Source: Comamonas sp. GB3 AK4-5 (GTDB taxonomy: Bacteria; Pseudomonadota; Gammaproteobacteria; Burkholderiales; Burkholderiaceae_C). Taken from it: 64,000 nucleotides of DNA. The position numbers were made by a program, and so were the translations under genes. The stretch is taken from contig NZ_CP166730.1 in the NCBI RefSeq assembly GCF_041320665.1, positions 1,798,001-1,862,000 of the forward strand, written 5' to 3'. The notes under the pieces are model-generated. The model worked only from the letters and a program-made list of their open reading frames with translations. It was not told where the DNA came from and searched no databases. Below, piece after piece: positions 36,831 to 45,736 of this stretch (its first letter is position 1; each line of letters starts with the position of its first letter).

Positions 36831-38339
36831 ATGTGTGGAATCGTCGGCGTGGTCAGCACCGCGCCCGTGAATCAGCTGATCTATGACGCCCTGCTGCTGC
36901 TGCAGCACCGCGGCCAGGATGCCGCGGGGATTGTGACCCAGCAAGAACGCAAGTTCTTCATGCACAAGGCCAAGGGCATGGTCAAGGACGTGTTCCGCAC
37001 CCGCAATATGCGGGCGCTGCCGGGCACGGTGGGCCTGGGCCAGGTGCGCTACCCCACAGCGGGCAATGCTTCCAGCGAGGAGGAGGCCCAGCCCTTCTAC
37101 GTGAACGCGCCTTTTGGTGTGGTGATGGTGCACAACGGCAACCTCACCAACGCCAAGCAGCTGCGCCATGAGCTCGCGGATACCGACCACCGCCACACCA
37201 ACACCGAGAGCGACTCCGAAGTGCTGCTCAACGTGCTGGCCCACGAAATCGGCCGTGCCACCAGCGGTGCACCGCTGACGCCCGATGAAGTCTTCAAGGC
37301 TGTGCGCGCCGTGCACAAGCGCATCAAGGGCTCCTACGCCGTGATCGCGCTGATTGCGGGCTATGGCCTGCTGGCCTTTCGCGATCCCTTTGGCATTCGT
37401 CCGCTGTGCATGGGCAAGGGCGCGGATGGCACTTATATGCTGGCCAGCGAGTCGGTGGCGCTGGAGGGCACGCTGCACCAGTTCGAGCGCGATATTGCGC
37501 CCGGCGAGGCGGTGTTCATCGGCAATGACGGCGTTCTCCACAGCGAGCAATGTGCTGAGGAAACGCAGCTGAGCCCCTGCGTGTTCGAGTATGTCTACCT
37601 GGCGCGCCCCGACTCCACCATGGATGGCATCTCGGTCTACCAGGCGCGTCTGAACATGGGCGAGACCCTGGCCAAGCGCGTGGTCTCCACCGTGCCGCCC
37701 AGCGAGATCGACGCCATCATCCCGATCCCCGAATCCAGCCGCCCCAGCGCCATGCAACTGGCCCAGCTCCTGGGTATTCCCTATCGCGAAGGTTTTGTCA
37801 AAAACCGCTACGTGGGCCGCACCTTCATCATGCCGGGCCAGGGTACGCGCAAGAAGTCGGTGCGCCAAAAGCTCAATGCCATCGGCAGCGAGTTCAAGGG
37901 CCGCAACGTGCTGCTGGTGGATGACTCCATCGTGCGTGGCACCACCTCCAAGGAAATCGTGCAGATGGCGCGCGACGCCGGCGCCAACAAGGTGTATCTG
38001 GCTTCGGCCGCGCCCCCGGTGCGCCACCCCAATGTCTACGGCATCGACATGCCCACCCGCGCCGAGCTGGTGGCCCATGGCCGCACGGTGGAAGAGATTC
38101 GCCAGGTGATTGGCTGCGATGCGCTGATCTACCAGGACGTGGCCGCCATGAAGCAGGCCGTGGGCAAGATCAACCCGGCGGTGCAGGGCTTTGAGGCTTC
38201 CTGCTTTGACGGCGTCTACATCACCGGCGACATCTCCAGCGAAGAGGTCACGGCGCTGAACGAAGGCCGCAACCGCGGCGGCGAAGAGGAAGAAGAAGAC
38301 ACCTCGCGCCTGTCCTTGCCCAACGCGCAAGACCTGTAA
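36831..38339 (+). CDS. purF: Amidophosphoribosyltransferase
   Basis: PurF performs the first step of purine synthesis from PRPP and Gln. The 502-residue enzyme has the Ntn nucleophile Cys2 (MCGIVGVV), glutamine-domain motifs LQHRGQDAAGI and VHNGNLTNA, and the PRPP loop LLVDDSIVRGTT. The C-terminal tail is acidic. The gene follows cvpA at 79 bp and is probably in its operon. Confidence 0.97.
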   Translation: MCGIVGVVSTAPVNQLIYDALLLLQHRGQDAAGIVTQQERKFFMHKAKGMVKDVFRTRNMRALPGTVGLGQVRYPTAGNASSEEEAQPFYVNAPFGVVMVHNGNLTNAKQLRHELADTDHRHTNTESDSEVLLNVLAHEIGRATSGAPLTPDEVFKAVRAVHKRIKGSYAVIALIAGYGLLAFRDPFGIRPLCMGKGADGTYMLASESVALEGTLHQFERDIAPGEAVFIGNDGVLHSEQCAEETQLSPCVFEYVYLARPDSTMDGISVYQARLNMGETLAKRVVSTVPPSEIDAIIPIPESSRPSAMQLAQLLGIPYREGFVKNRYVGRTFIMPGQGTRKKSVRQKLNAIGSEFKGRNVLLVDDSIVRGTTSKEIVQMARDAGANKVYLASAAPPVRHPNVYGIDMPTRAELVAHGRTVEEIRQVIGCDALIYQDVAAMKQAVGKINPAVQGFEASCFDGVYITGDISSEEVTALNEGRNRGGEEEEEDTSRLSLPNAQDL

Positions 38340-38394
38340 TGTCTGGCCCTGTGTGCGGCGCTATGGGCGCGGCACGCAGGGTGCTCATAAAAAC

Positions 38395-38476
38395 ATGAGC
38401 TTATGGTGCTGGTATAGACTGGTTTTGCGCATGTTTTATGCTGAAGAACAAGACTGCATCAGCTTCATAAGCTCAT
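38395..38476. repeat. 82-nt hairpin element between purF and metZ
   Basis: ATGAGCTTATGGTGCT and AGCTTCATAAGCTCAT are inverted arms matching at 14 of 16 positions, about 50 bases apart. The 5' arm shares GCTTATGGTGCT with the hairpin at 45601-45676. It could be a repeat or a leader structure of metZ. Confidence 0.55.
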
Positions 38477-38538
38477 ATTTTTACTACGGTGTGCAAGCCC
38501 TGTGAGGTGCAGGGAGGTGCATCCACAAGGAAGCCAAC

Positions 38539-39753
38539 GTGACCGAACACTCCCTGCCTGATGGCTTGCACCTAGAAACCCTGGCCGTGCGCGAAGCAGT
38601 GGAACGCAGCCAATGGGGTGAGCACAGCGAAGCCCTGTACCTGGCCAGCAGCTTTGTGCAGCCGAATGCCGAAACCGCGGCGCGCCGCTTTGCGGCCCAG
38701 GAAGAGGGCTATACCTATAGCCGCACCAGCAACCCCACAGTGACCAGCTTCGAGCGTCGCCTGGCGGCCATGGAAGGCACGGAATGCGCGGTGGCCACAT
38801 CCACCGGCATGTCGGCGATTTTGCTGGTGGCACTGACCGCACTGAAGGCGGGCGACCATGTGATCTGCTCCCAGTCCATGTTCGGCTCCACCATCAAGCT
38901 GCTGGGCACGGAAATGGCACGCTTTGGTGTGGAAACCAGCTTTGTCTCGCAAACCGATGCGGCGGCATGGAAGGCCGCCTTGCGCCCCAACACGCGGCTG
39001 CTGTTCGCCGAAACGCCCACCAACCCGCTGACCGATTTGTGCGATATCGCCGCGCTGGCCGAGATCGCCCATGCCCATGGCGCCTTGCTGGCTGTGGACA
39101 ACAGCTTTGCCACGCCCGTCTTGCAGCAGCCCGCCAAGCTGGGAGCCGACATCGTGGTGCACTCGGGCACCAAATTTCTCGATGGCCAAGGCCGTGTCAT
39201 GGCGGGTGCGGTCTGCGGAACCACGGCGCTGGTGGACAAGGTCATGGGCACTTTCTTGCGCAGCGGCGGCCTGAATCTGGCGCCCTTCAACGCCTGGGTG
39301 GTGATGAAGGGGTTGGAGACGCTGGCCCTGCGCGTCAAGGCGGAAAGCGCGGCCGCGCTGGAACTGGCCACCTGGCTGGAGGTCCACCCCAAGGTGGCAC
39401 GCGTGTACTATCCCGGCCTTGCCAGCCACCCGCAGCATGATCTGGCCATGCGCCAGCAAAGCGGTATGGGCGGCGCCGTGATTGCCTTCGATGTGATGGG
39501 GCAGGGCGCCGAGCAGTTGCGCGCCAACGCCTTCCATGTGGTGGACAGCACGCGTGTGTGCTCCATCACCGCCAACCTGGGCGATGTGAAGACCACCATC
39601 ACCCACCCGGCCAGCACCTCGCACGGCCGCCTGACCGAGGAGCAGCGCCAGGCTGCGGGCATCGGCCAGGGTTTGATTCGTATTTCCGTGGGGCTTGAGC
39701 ATTTGGACGACCTGAAAGCCGATTTGTCCCGTGGACTGGATACCTTGAAATGA
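38539..39753 (+). CDS. metZ: O-succinylhomoserine sulfhydrylase
   Basis: MetZ makes homocysteine from O-succinylhomoserine and sulfide. The 404-residue PLP enzyme shows [29 protein letters not shown] and the PLP lysine in [14 protein letters not shown]. The C-terminal [16 protein letters not shown] is typical of the Cys/Met metabolism family. It starts at GTG 38539 after AAGGAAG. Its stop overlaps gltX by 4 bp, coupling the two genes. Confidence 0.93.
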   Translation: MTEHSLPDGLHLETLAVREAVERSQWGEHSEALYLASSFVQPNAETAARRFAAQEEGYTYSRTSNPTVTSFERRLAAMEGTECAVATSTGMSAILLVALTALKAGDHVICSQSMFGSTIKLLGTEMARFGVETSFVSQTDAAAWKAALRPNTRLLFAETPTNPLTDLCDIAALAEIAHAHGALLAVDNSFATPVLQQPAKLGADIVVHSGTKFLDGQGRVMAGAVCGTTALVDKVMGTFLRSGGLNLAPFNAWVVMKGLETLALRVKAESAAALELATWLEVHPKVARVYYPGLASHPQHDLAMRQQSGMGGAVIAFDVMGQGAEQLRANAFHVVDSTRVCSITANLGDVKTTITHPASTSHGRLTEEQRQAAGIGQGLIRISVGLEHLDDLKADLSRGLDTLK

Positions 39754-41159
39754 CAACTAACAAAATTCGCACCCGTTTTGCCCCATCGCCCACCGGTTTC
39801 ATCCACCTGGGCAATATCCGTTCCGCCCTCTACCCCTGGGCCTTTGCCCGCGCCAATGGTGGCGACTTCATTCTGCGCATCGAAGACACCGATCTGGAGC
39901 GCTCCACCCAGGCTTCGGTGGATGTGATCATCGAAGGCATGGAATGGCTGCAACTGAGTCATGACGAAGGCCCGTTCTACCAAATGCAGCGCATGGACCG
40001 CTACAAAGAGGTGCTGGCCACGCTGCAGGAAAAAGGCCATGTCTACCCCTGCTATATGAGCATGGAAGAGCTGGACGCCCTGCGCGAGAAGCAAATGGCG
40101 AACAAGGAAAAGCCGCGCTATGACGGCACCTGGCGCCCCGAGCCCGGCAAGGTGTTGCCCCAGATTCCCGAAGGTGTGAAGCCCGTGCTGCGCTTCAAGA
40201 CGCCCAAGGACGGCGTGGTGGCCTGGGAAGACAAGTGCAAGGGCCGTATCGAGTTCCAGAACTCGGAGCTGGACGACCTGGTGATTGCCCGCCCCGATGG
40301 CACGCCAACCTACAACTTCTGTGTCTGCGTGGACGATATGGACATGGCCATCACCCATGTCATCCGTGGTGATGACCATGTGAACAACACGCCACGCCAG
40401 ATCCACATCTTTGAAGCCCTGGGAGCCCAGGTGCCCGTGTTCGCCCACCTGCCCACCGTGCTCAACGAGCAGGGTGAAAAGATGAGCAAGCGCAACGGCG
40501 CCAAGGCCGTGACGCAGTACCGCGACGAAGGCTATCTGCCCGACGCCATGGTGAACTATCTGGCCCGTTTGGGCTGGAGCCATGGCGATGACGAAATCTT
40601 CAGCCGTGCCCAGTTCCTGGAGTGGTTCAATCTGGACCATCTGGGTCGCAGCGCCGGCCAGTTCGACGAGGCCAAGCTGCGCTGGGTGAATGCCCAGCAC
40701 CTCAAGGCCATGGATGACGCGACGCTGGCTGCGCTGGTGAAGCCCTTTGTGGTCAAGGCCGGTGTGGATGCTGCTGTGCTGGACGCCGACGACCGCCTGG
40801 TGCGCATTGCTGCGCTGTTCAAGGACCGCTGCGAGACGCTGGTGGACCTGGCCAACTGGGCCAAGGTCTTTTATGTGGACCGCGTGGAGCGCAACGCCGA
40901 AGACTACGCCAAGCATGTGACGCCCGAGGCCAATGCCGTGCTGGACGCCTTTGCCGCCGCCATGCAGGCCGTGGAGTGGAGCAAGGAAGCCATTGCTGCC
41001 GCCATCAAGGAAGTGCTCAAGGCCCAGGGCGTGAAAATGCCGGTGCTGGCCATGCCGGTGCGCGTGCTGACCGTGGGTTCCGCCCACACGCCATCGGTGG
41101 ACGCGGTGCTGGAATTGCTGGGCCGTGAAAAAATTCTGACCCGTTTGGGAAACCGCTAA
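39750..41159 (+). CDS. gltX: Glutamyl-tRNA synthetase
   Basis: The 469-residue class I synthetase charges tRNA-Glu. The HIGH-type motif is present as PTGFIHLGN and the KMSKS-type motif as EKMSKRNG. It starts inside the metZ stop (ATGA) and ends just before a large tRNA array that includes five tRNA-Glu genes. A putative tRNA promoter begins within its last codons. Confidence 0.97.
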   Translation: MTTNKIRTRFAPSPTGFIHLGNIRSALYPWAFARANGGDFILRIEDTDLERSTQASVDVIIEGMEWLQLSHDEGPFYQMQRMDRYKEVLATLQEKGHVYPCYMSMEELDALREKQMANKEKPRYDGTWRPEPGKVLPQIPEGVKPVLRFKTPKDGVVAWEDKCKGRIEFQNSELDDLVIARPDGTPTYNFCVCVDDMDMAITHVIRGDDHVNNTPRQIHIFEALGAQVPVFAHLPTVLNEQGEKMSKRNGAKAVTQYRDEGYLPDAMVNYLARLGWSHGDDEIFSRAQFLEWFNLDHLGRSAGQFDEAKLRWVNAQHLKAMDDATLAALVKPFVVKAGVDAAVLDADDRLVRIAALFKDRCETLVDLANWAKVFYVDRVERNAEDYAKHVTPEANAVLDAFAAAMQAVEWSKEAIAAAIKEVLKAQGVKMPVLAMPVRVLTVGSAHTPSVDAVLELLGREKILTRLGNR

Positions 41160-41175
41160 AAATCTGCCCTATAAT
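41145..41175 (+). promoter_or_regulatory. Promoter of the Ala-Glu-Asp tRNA array
   Basis: TTGGGA (41145-41150) and a perfect TATAAT (41170-41175) are 19 bp apart. They are followed by a GC-rich discriminator 60 bp before the first tRNA. The -35 part lies in the gltX end. Confidence 0.6.
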
Positions 41176-41234
41176 TCGAGGCTCTGCACAACGCGATCAA
41201 GAAAAAAATTGAAAGCGTTGGCGGTAAGGATTTT

Positions 41235-41310
<76 letters not shown>

Positions 41311-41361
41311 AAACAACGACGTCGGTTTGCAGTGATGCGGGCCGCAAGCGTTCTAGGAATT

Positions 41362-41437
41362 GACCCTATCGTCTAGAGGCCTAGGACACTACCCTTTCAC
41401 GGTAGGTACCGGGGTTCGAATCCCCGTAGGGTCGCCA
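41362..41437 (+). tRNA. tRNA-Glu (TTC), copy 1
   Basis: 76 nt with anticodon TTC in loop CTTTCAC and encoded CCA. Confidence 0.97.
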
Positions 41438-41485
41438 AGTTTGAAGCACTTGTAGCTACAAAGTAGTGAGCAAAGCTTTCTGCCA

Positions 41486-41562
41486 GGAGTGGTAGTTCAG
41501 TTGGTTAGAATACCGGCCTGTCACGCCGGGGGTCGCGGGTTCGAGTCCCGTCCACTCCGCCA
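41486..41562 (+). tRNA. tRNA-Asp (GTC), copy 1
   Basis: 77 nt with anticodon GTC in loop CTGTCAC and encoded CCA. Confidence 0.97.
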
Positions 41563-41590
41563 GTTTCGGTCAGCTGCGGTCAGTCGCTTG

Positions 41591-41630
41591 ATTAAAAAAG
41601 CGCCTTTTCAAGTGAAGGCGCTTTTTTAAT
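41591..41630 (+). terminator. Terminator inside the tRNA array
   Basis: ATTAAAAAAGCGCCTT and AAGGCGCTTTTTTAAT form a perfect 16-bp stem. It separates the first three tRNAs from the following eleven. Confidence 0.9.
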
Positions 41631-41660
41631 CGGAGCTGAAAAGCACAGATTCTAGGTTTT

Positions 41661-41736
41661 GACCCTATCGTCTAGAGGCCTAGGACACTACCCTTTCACG
41701 GTAGGTACCGGGGTTCGAATCCCCGTAGGGTCGCCA
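41661..41736 (+). tRNA. tRNA-Glu (TTC), copy 2
   Basis: Identical to copy 1. First gene after the internal terminator; no clear promoter of its own is seen. Confidence 0.97.
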
Positions 41737-41784
41737 AGTTTGAAGCACTTGTAGCTACAAAGTAGTGAGCAAAGCTTTCTGCCA

Positions 41785-41861
41785 GGAGTGGTAGTTCAGT
41801 TGGTTAGAATACCGGCCTGTCACGCCGGGGGTCGCGGGTTCGAGTCCCGTCCACTCCGCCA
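41785..41861 (+). tRNA. tRNA-Asp (GTC), copy 2
   Basis: Identical to copy 1, with the same 48-bp spacer after tRNA-Glu. Confidence 0.97.
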
Positions 41862-41871
41862 TGGATTTTTT

Positions 41872-41947
<76 letters not shown>

Positions 41948-41998
41948 AAACAACGACGTCGGTTTGCAGTGATGCGGACCGAAAGCGTTCTAGGAATT

Positions 41999-42074
41999 GA
42001 CCCTATCGTCTAGAGGCCTAGGACACTACCCTTTCACGGTAGGTACCGGGGTTCGAATCCCCGTAGGGTCGCCA
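41999..42074 (+). tRNA. tRNA-Glu (TTC), copy 3
   Basis: Identical to the other tRNA-Glu copies; 338 bp after copy 2. Confidence 0.97.
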
Positions 42075-42122
42075 AGTTTGAAGCACTTGTAGCTACAAAG
42101 TAGTGAGCAAAGCTTTCTGCCA

Positions 42123-42199
42123 GGAGTGGTAGTTCAGTTGGTTAGAATACCGGCCTGTCACGCCGGGGGTCGCGGGTTCGAGTCCCGTCCACTCCGCCA
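42123..42199 (+). tRNA. tRNA-Asp (GTC), copy 3
   Basis: Identical to the other tRNA-Asp copies. Confidence 0.97.
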
Positions 42200-42208
42200 T
42201 GGTTTTTT

Positions 42209-42284
<76 letters not shown>

Positions 42285-42335
42285 AAACAACGACGTCGGT
42301 TTGCAGTGATGCGGGCCGCAAGCGTTCTAGGAATT

Positions 42336-42411
42336 GACCCTATCGTCTAGAGGCCTAGGACACTACCCTTTCACGGTAGGTACCGGGGTTCGAATCCCCG
42401 TAGGGTCGCCA
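42336..42411 (+). tRNA. tRNA-Glu (TTC), copy 4
   Basis: Identical to the other tRNA-Glu copies. Confidence 0.97.
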
Positions 42412-42459
42412 AGTTTGAAGCACTTGTAGCTACAAAGTAGTGAGCAAAGCTTTCTGCCA

Positions 42460-42536
42460 GGAGTGGTAGTTCAGTTGGTTAGAATACCGGCCTGTCACGC
42501 CGGGGGTCGCGGGTTCGAGTCCCGTCCACTCCGCCA
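42460..42536 (+). tRNA. tRNA-Asp (GTC), copy 4
   Basis: Identical to the other tRNA-Asp copies; 675 bp after copy 2, in the same spacer context. Confidence 0.97.
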
Positions 42537-42546
42537 TGGATTTTTT

Positions 42547-42622
<76 letters not shown>

Positions 42623-42673
42623 AAACAACGACGTCGGTTTGCAGTGATGCGGACCGAAAGCGTTCTAGGAATT

Positions 42674-42749
42674 GACCCTATCGTCTAGAGGCCTAGGACA
42701 CTACCCTTTCACGGTAGGTACCGGGGTTCGAATCCCCGTAGGGTCGCCA
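42674..42749 (+). tRNA. tRNA-Glu (TTC), copy 5
   Basis: Identical to the other tRNA-Glu copies. Confidence 0.97.
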
Positions 42750-42797
42750 AGTTTGAAGCACTTGTAGCTACAAAGTAGTGAGCAAAGCTTTCTGCCA

Positions 42798-42874
42798 GGA
42801 GTGGTAGTTCAGTTGGTTAGAATACCGGCCTGTCACGCCGGGGGTCGCGGGTTCGAGTCCCGTCCACTCCGCCA
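42798..42874 (+). tRNA. tRNA-Asp (GTC), copy 5
   Basis: Last gene of the array, identical to the others; a terminator follows. Confidence 0.97.
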
Positions 42875-42881
42875 GATTTTG

Positions 42882-42917
42882 AAAACCGCTGTAGCGTCAA
42901 GCTGCAGCGGTTTTTTT
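42882..42917 (+). terminator. Terminator after the tRNA array
   Basis: AAACCGCTGTAGC pairs with GCTGCAGCGGTTT, with one mismatch, followed by a T run. Confidence 0.9.
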
Positions 42918-42957
42918 ATGCCTGCATGATTCAAGGCGATTGTTGCGCACGCTAAAG

Positions 42958-42984
42958 AAATAGCAGCGCCAGGCGCTGCTATTT
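42958..42984 (-). terminator. Terminator after nth
   Basis: AAATAGCAGCGCC and GGCGCTGCTATTT form a perfect stem just downstream of nth on the minus strand. Confidence 0.75.
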
Positions 42985-42999
42985 GGTGAGGCAGGGTAT

Positions 43000-43659
43000 T
43001 TAGCCGCTGCGTCTTTTGGCCGCAGGCATGGGCGTTTTGGGTTTGAAGTCGCAGTACGGCGCCACCAGGCATTCCCAGCACTTGGGGGTGCGTGCCTGGC
43101 AGACATAGCGGCCCAGCAGAATCAGCCAGTGGTGGGAGTCCACGGCATATTCAGCCGGAACGCGCTTGAGCAGCTGCTTTTCCACTTCCAGCGGGTTTTT
43201 TCCGGGCGCCAGGCCGGTGCGGTTGCTGACGCGAAAGATATGCGTGTCCACCGCCATGGTGGGCTGGCCAAAGGCCACGTTGAGCACCACGTTGGCCGTC
43301 TTGCGGCCCACGCCGGGCAGGGTCTCCAGCTCCTCGCGCGTTTGCGGCAGCTGGCCGCCAAAGCGCTCCACCAAAATCTGGCAGGCCTCCATCAAATGCC
43401 TGGCCTTGCTGCGGTACAGGCCAATGGTCTTGATATAGCCCTCCAGCCCTTCAATGCCCAGGTCCAGAATGGCCTGGGGTGTATTGGCCACGGGAAACAG
43501 CTTGCGCGTGGCCTTGTTCACGCCCACGTCGGTGGCCTGGGCGGACAGCAGCACGGCGGCCAGCAGCTCGAAATCGCTGCTGTATTCCAGCTCGGTTTCC
43601 GGGTGCGGGTTGGCGGCTTGCAGGGTTTGAAAGAAGGGGGCGATCTGCGAGGTTTTCAT
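43000..43659 (-). CDS. nth: Endonuclease III
   Basis: Nth is a DNA glycosylase/AP lyase that removes oxidised pyrimidines. The 219-residue protein shows the helix-hairpin-helix with the catalytic Lys (LPGVGRKTANVVL), the Asp in VDTHIFRVSNR, and the 4Fe-4S site CQARTPKCWECLVAPYC (C-x6-C-x2-C-x5-C). ATG 43659 is the conserved start; the frame is open far upstream without family resemblance. It is a single gene. Confidence 0.96.
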   Translation of the reverse strand: MKTSQIAPFFQTLQAANPHPETELEYSSDFELLAAVLLSAQATDVGVNKATRKLFPVANTPQAILDLGIEGLEGYIKTIGLYRSKARHLMEACQILVERFGGQLPQTREELETLPGVGRKTANVVLNVAFGQPTMAVDTHIFRVSNRTGLAPGKNPLEVEKQLLKRVPAEYAVDSHHWLILLGRYVCQARTPKCWECLVAPYCDFKPKTPMPAAKRRSG

Positions 43660-43907
43660 GCTGGGTCGCATTGTCGCCCAGCCTGGGCTGGGGTGCGTGT
43701 CTGTGCTTGCATGGCCGTTGCATCGCGGCTGGCGAAGGGCAGGGCGCTGCAAAGCGGAGGCGGCCGGACGTGGGGATGTGGCGGCCTTGCTGCCCGGTGG
43801 TGACAGAAAGGCCGACAATGAGGGCTTGCCTGCGGCGGCCGGCCTGGCCTGTGGTGCCGCGCATGTCTTTCTTTTTTACCGACCTCTTTTGACCGGAAGT
43901 TTTCCCC

Positions 43908-45104
43908 ATGCAATTCGCCGAGCGTCTGAACCACGTCGAAACCTCTGCCATCCGTGAGCTGTTCAAGCTGCTGGGCAAGCCGGGCATCATCAGCTTTGCC
44001 GGCGGCTTTCCCGATGCGGCGCTGTTCGATGTGGCCGGCATGCAGGCCGCCTCCCAGGCCGCGCTGAGCGAGGAGCCTGGCGCTGCCCTGCAATACGGCG
44101 CCACCGAGGGCTACCAACCCCTGCGCGAGCAGCTGGCCGGCTTTATGCAGGCCAAGGGCGCCCGCGATGTGGCGGCCGAGCAGCTCATCGTCACCACCGG
44201 CAGCCAGCAGGCGCTGGACCTGCTGGGCAAGACCATGATCTCGCCCGGTGACAAGGTGATTGTGGAAGGCCCCACGTTTTTGGCCACCATCCAGTGCTTT
44301 CGCCTGTATGGCGCCGAGGTCATCAGCGCACCGGTGGACAGCCAGGGTGTGCAGGTGGATGTGCTGGAGCAGCTCATCGTCGAGCACCGCCCCAAACTGG
44401 TCTATCTGATCCCCACCTTTGGCAACCCCAGTGGCGCCACATTGAGCCTTGCGCGCCGCAAGCGCGTGCTGGAACTCGCTGCCAAGCACCAGGTGCTGGT
44501 GGTGGAAGACGATCCCTACGGCGATCTGTACTTTGACGCTGCGCCCCCCCCCAGCCTGCTTGCCCTGTCCAAGGACGTGCCCGGCAGCCGCGAGTGGCTG
44601 GCGCATTGCGGCTCGCTGTCCAAGGTGCTCAGCCCAGGCCTGCGCATTGGCTGGCTGATTGCCAACCCCGAGCTGCTGGCCAAGGCCGTGATGTGCAAGC
44701 AGTTCAGCGATGCCCACACCAGCACCTTTGCCCAGGCCACGGCGGCGCAATACCTCAAGGCCGGCCATATGCCGGCCGCGCTGGCCAAGGTGCGCAAGGT
44801 TTACGCCGCCCGCGCCCAGGCCATGATGGATGCGCTGCGCAGCGAACTGGGTGATGCCGTGGAGTTCACCGCCCCCATGGGCGGCCTGTTCCTGTGGCTG
44901 CGGCTGACGGGCAAGGGTGGCAAGCTGGCCGATGCCGCTGTGCTGGCCAAGCAGGCCATTGAGCAAGGCGTGGCCTTTGTGCCCGGCGCACCTTTCTTCA
45001 GCCAGAACCCGGATGCGGCCACGCTGCGCCTGTCGTTTGCCACGGCCGACGAGGCCAAGATCCGCGAAGGCGTGCAGCGCCTCAAAAAAGCGTTGGAAAG
45101 CTGA
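43908..45104 (+). CDS. PLP-dependent aminotransferase, class I/II
   Basis: The 398-residue enzyme is in the LysN/AadR-like group of fold-type I aminotransferases (2-aminoadipate or aromatic aminotransferases). Motifs include ISFAGGFPD near residue 30, LQYGATEGYQPLRE, PTFGNPSGA, VEDDPYGDLYF and the PLP lysine in GSLSKVLSPGLRIGW. The exact substrate cannot be read from sequence. slyX follows 1 bp after its stop, so the two are likely co-transcribed. Confidence 0.9.
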   Translation: MQFAERLNHVETSAIRELFKLLGKPGIISFAGGFPDAALFDVAGMQAASQAALSEEPGAALQYGATEGYQPLREQLAGFMQAKGARDVAAEQLIVTTGSQQALDLLGKTMISPGDKVIVEGPTFLATIQCFRLYGAEVISAPVDSQGVQVDVLEQLIVEHRPKLVYLIPTFGNPSGATLSLARRKRVLELAAKHQVLVVEDDPYGDLYFDAAPPPSLLALSKDVPGSREWLAHCGSLSKVLSPGLRIGWLIANPELLAKAVMCKQFSDAHTSTFAQATAAQYLKAGHMPAALAKVRKVYAARAQAMMDALRSELGDAVEFTAPMGGLFLWLRLTGKGGKLADAAVLAKQAIEQGVAFVPGAPFFSQNPDAATLRLSFATADEAKIREGVQRLKKALES

Positions 45105-45105
45105 A

Positions 45106-45330
45106 ATGACGGATAACGTGAATGCGCAGGATGCGCGGCTGACCGATCTGGAGATCAAGCTCAGCTATATGGAAGACCTGGTGGAGCAGCTCAATGTCAG
45201 CGTCTACCGCCAGCAGCAGACCATCGATGTGCTGGTGGAGGAGGTGCGCAATCTGCGCCGCCAGGCCGCGCCGGCCGAAGGGGCGACGGCCCAGGGCAAT
45301 TTGCGGGACGAGCTGCCGCCGCATTATTGA
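45106..45330 (+). CDS. slyX: SlyX family protein
   Basis: The 74-residue protein is a short coiled coil of the SlyX family, whose function is unknown. RLTDLEIKLSYMEDLVEQLN and QQQTIDVLVEEVRNLRR form the heptads, and the C-terminus ends PPHY as in other SlyX proteins. ATG 45106 lies 1 bp after the aminotransferase stop. Confidence 0.92.
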   Translation: MTDNVNAQDARLTDLEIKLSYMEDLVEQLNVSVYRQQQTIDVLVEEVRNLRRQAAPAEGATAQGNLRDELPPHY

Positions 45331-45545
45331 CCCCCCCTGAGCGGCGTTGCCGCTTCCCCCCCAAGGGGGACGGCAGCCTCGCTACGGGGCGGCCCTTGCT
45401 CGCTGCCCCTGGCCTGGGGCATGCCGGTTTTTGCGCTGCGCCTTTGGTATTTCTCCCTCGCCCCTCTGGGGAGAGGGCTGGGGATGCTGCCAGTGCTGCG
45501 GGGCGGCCCTTGTGCGGCAGCTCTGACATGGGGCGCGTTTTATGC
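45331..45545. repeat. GC-rich intergenic repeat region
   Basis: The start CCCCCCTGAGCGGCGTTGCC, then CGCTTCCCCCCCAAGGGGGA, forms stacked hairpins of a type I recognise between Comamonadaceae genes. Internally GGGGCGGCCCTTG occurs twice (near 45395 and 45499). No gene is supported. Confidence 0.55.
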
Positions 45546-45600
45546 GCAGCTCCCTGGGTGCGGCAGAAGATTCACACTGCAGTACCGCTCTTAAATCAGA

Positions 45601-45676
45601 AGCTACCTGTGCTTATGGTGCTTATGTTTCAGCATCGAATGTGCTGTAAACCAAGGCGCTATAGGCACAGGCAGCT
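45601..45676. repeat. 76-nt hairpin element with T run
   Basis: AGCTACCTGTGCTTATGG pairs imperfectly with CTATAGGCACAGGCAGCT, and CTTTTTTT follows. The 5' arm shares GCTTATGGTGCT with the element at 38395-38476. It may also end slyX transcription. Confidence 0.55.
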
Positions 45677-45736
45677 CTTTTTTTGATAGGGGCCGTTTGC
45701 GGCGTCCCATGGTGTGCGGCGGCTTAGAACATGTTC

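Noticed and set aside
38340..38538. SAM or SAH riboswitch before metZ
   Set aside because: The hairpin shares its arm motif with another element at 45601, and the known riboswitch cores are not found.
45331..45545. C-terminal extension of SlyX or a separate small gene
   Set aside because: The region is GC-rich repeat sequence without a ribosome site, and SlyX ends with its usual PPHY.
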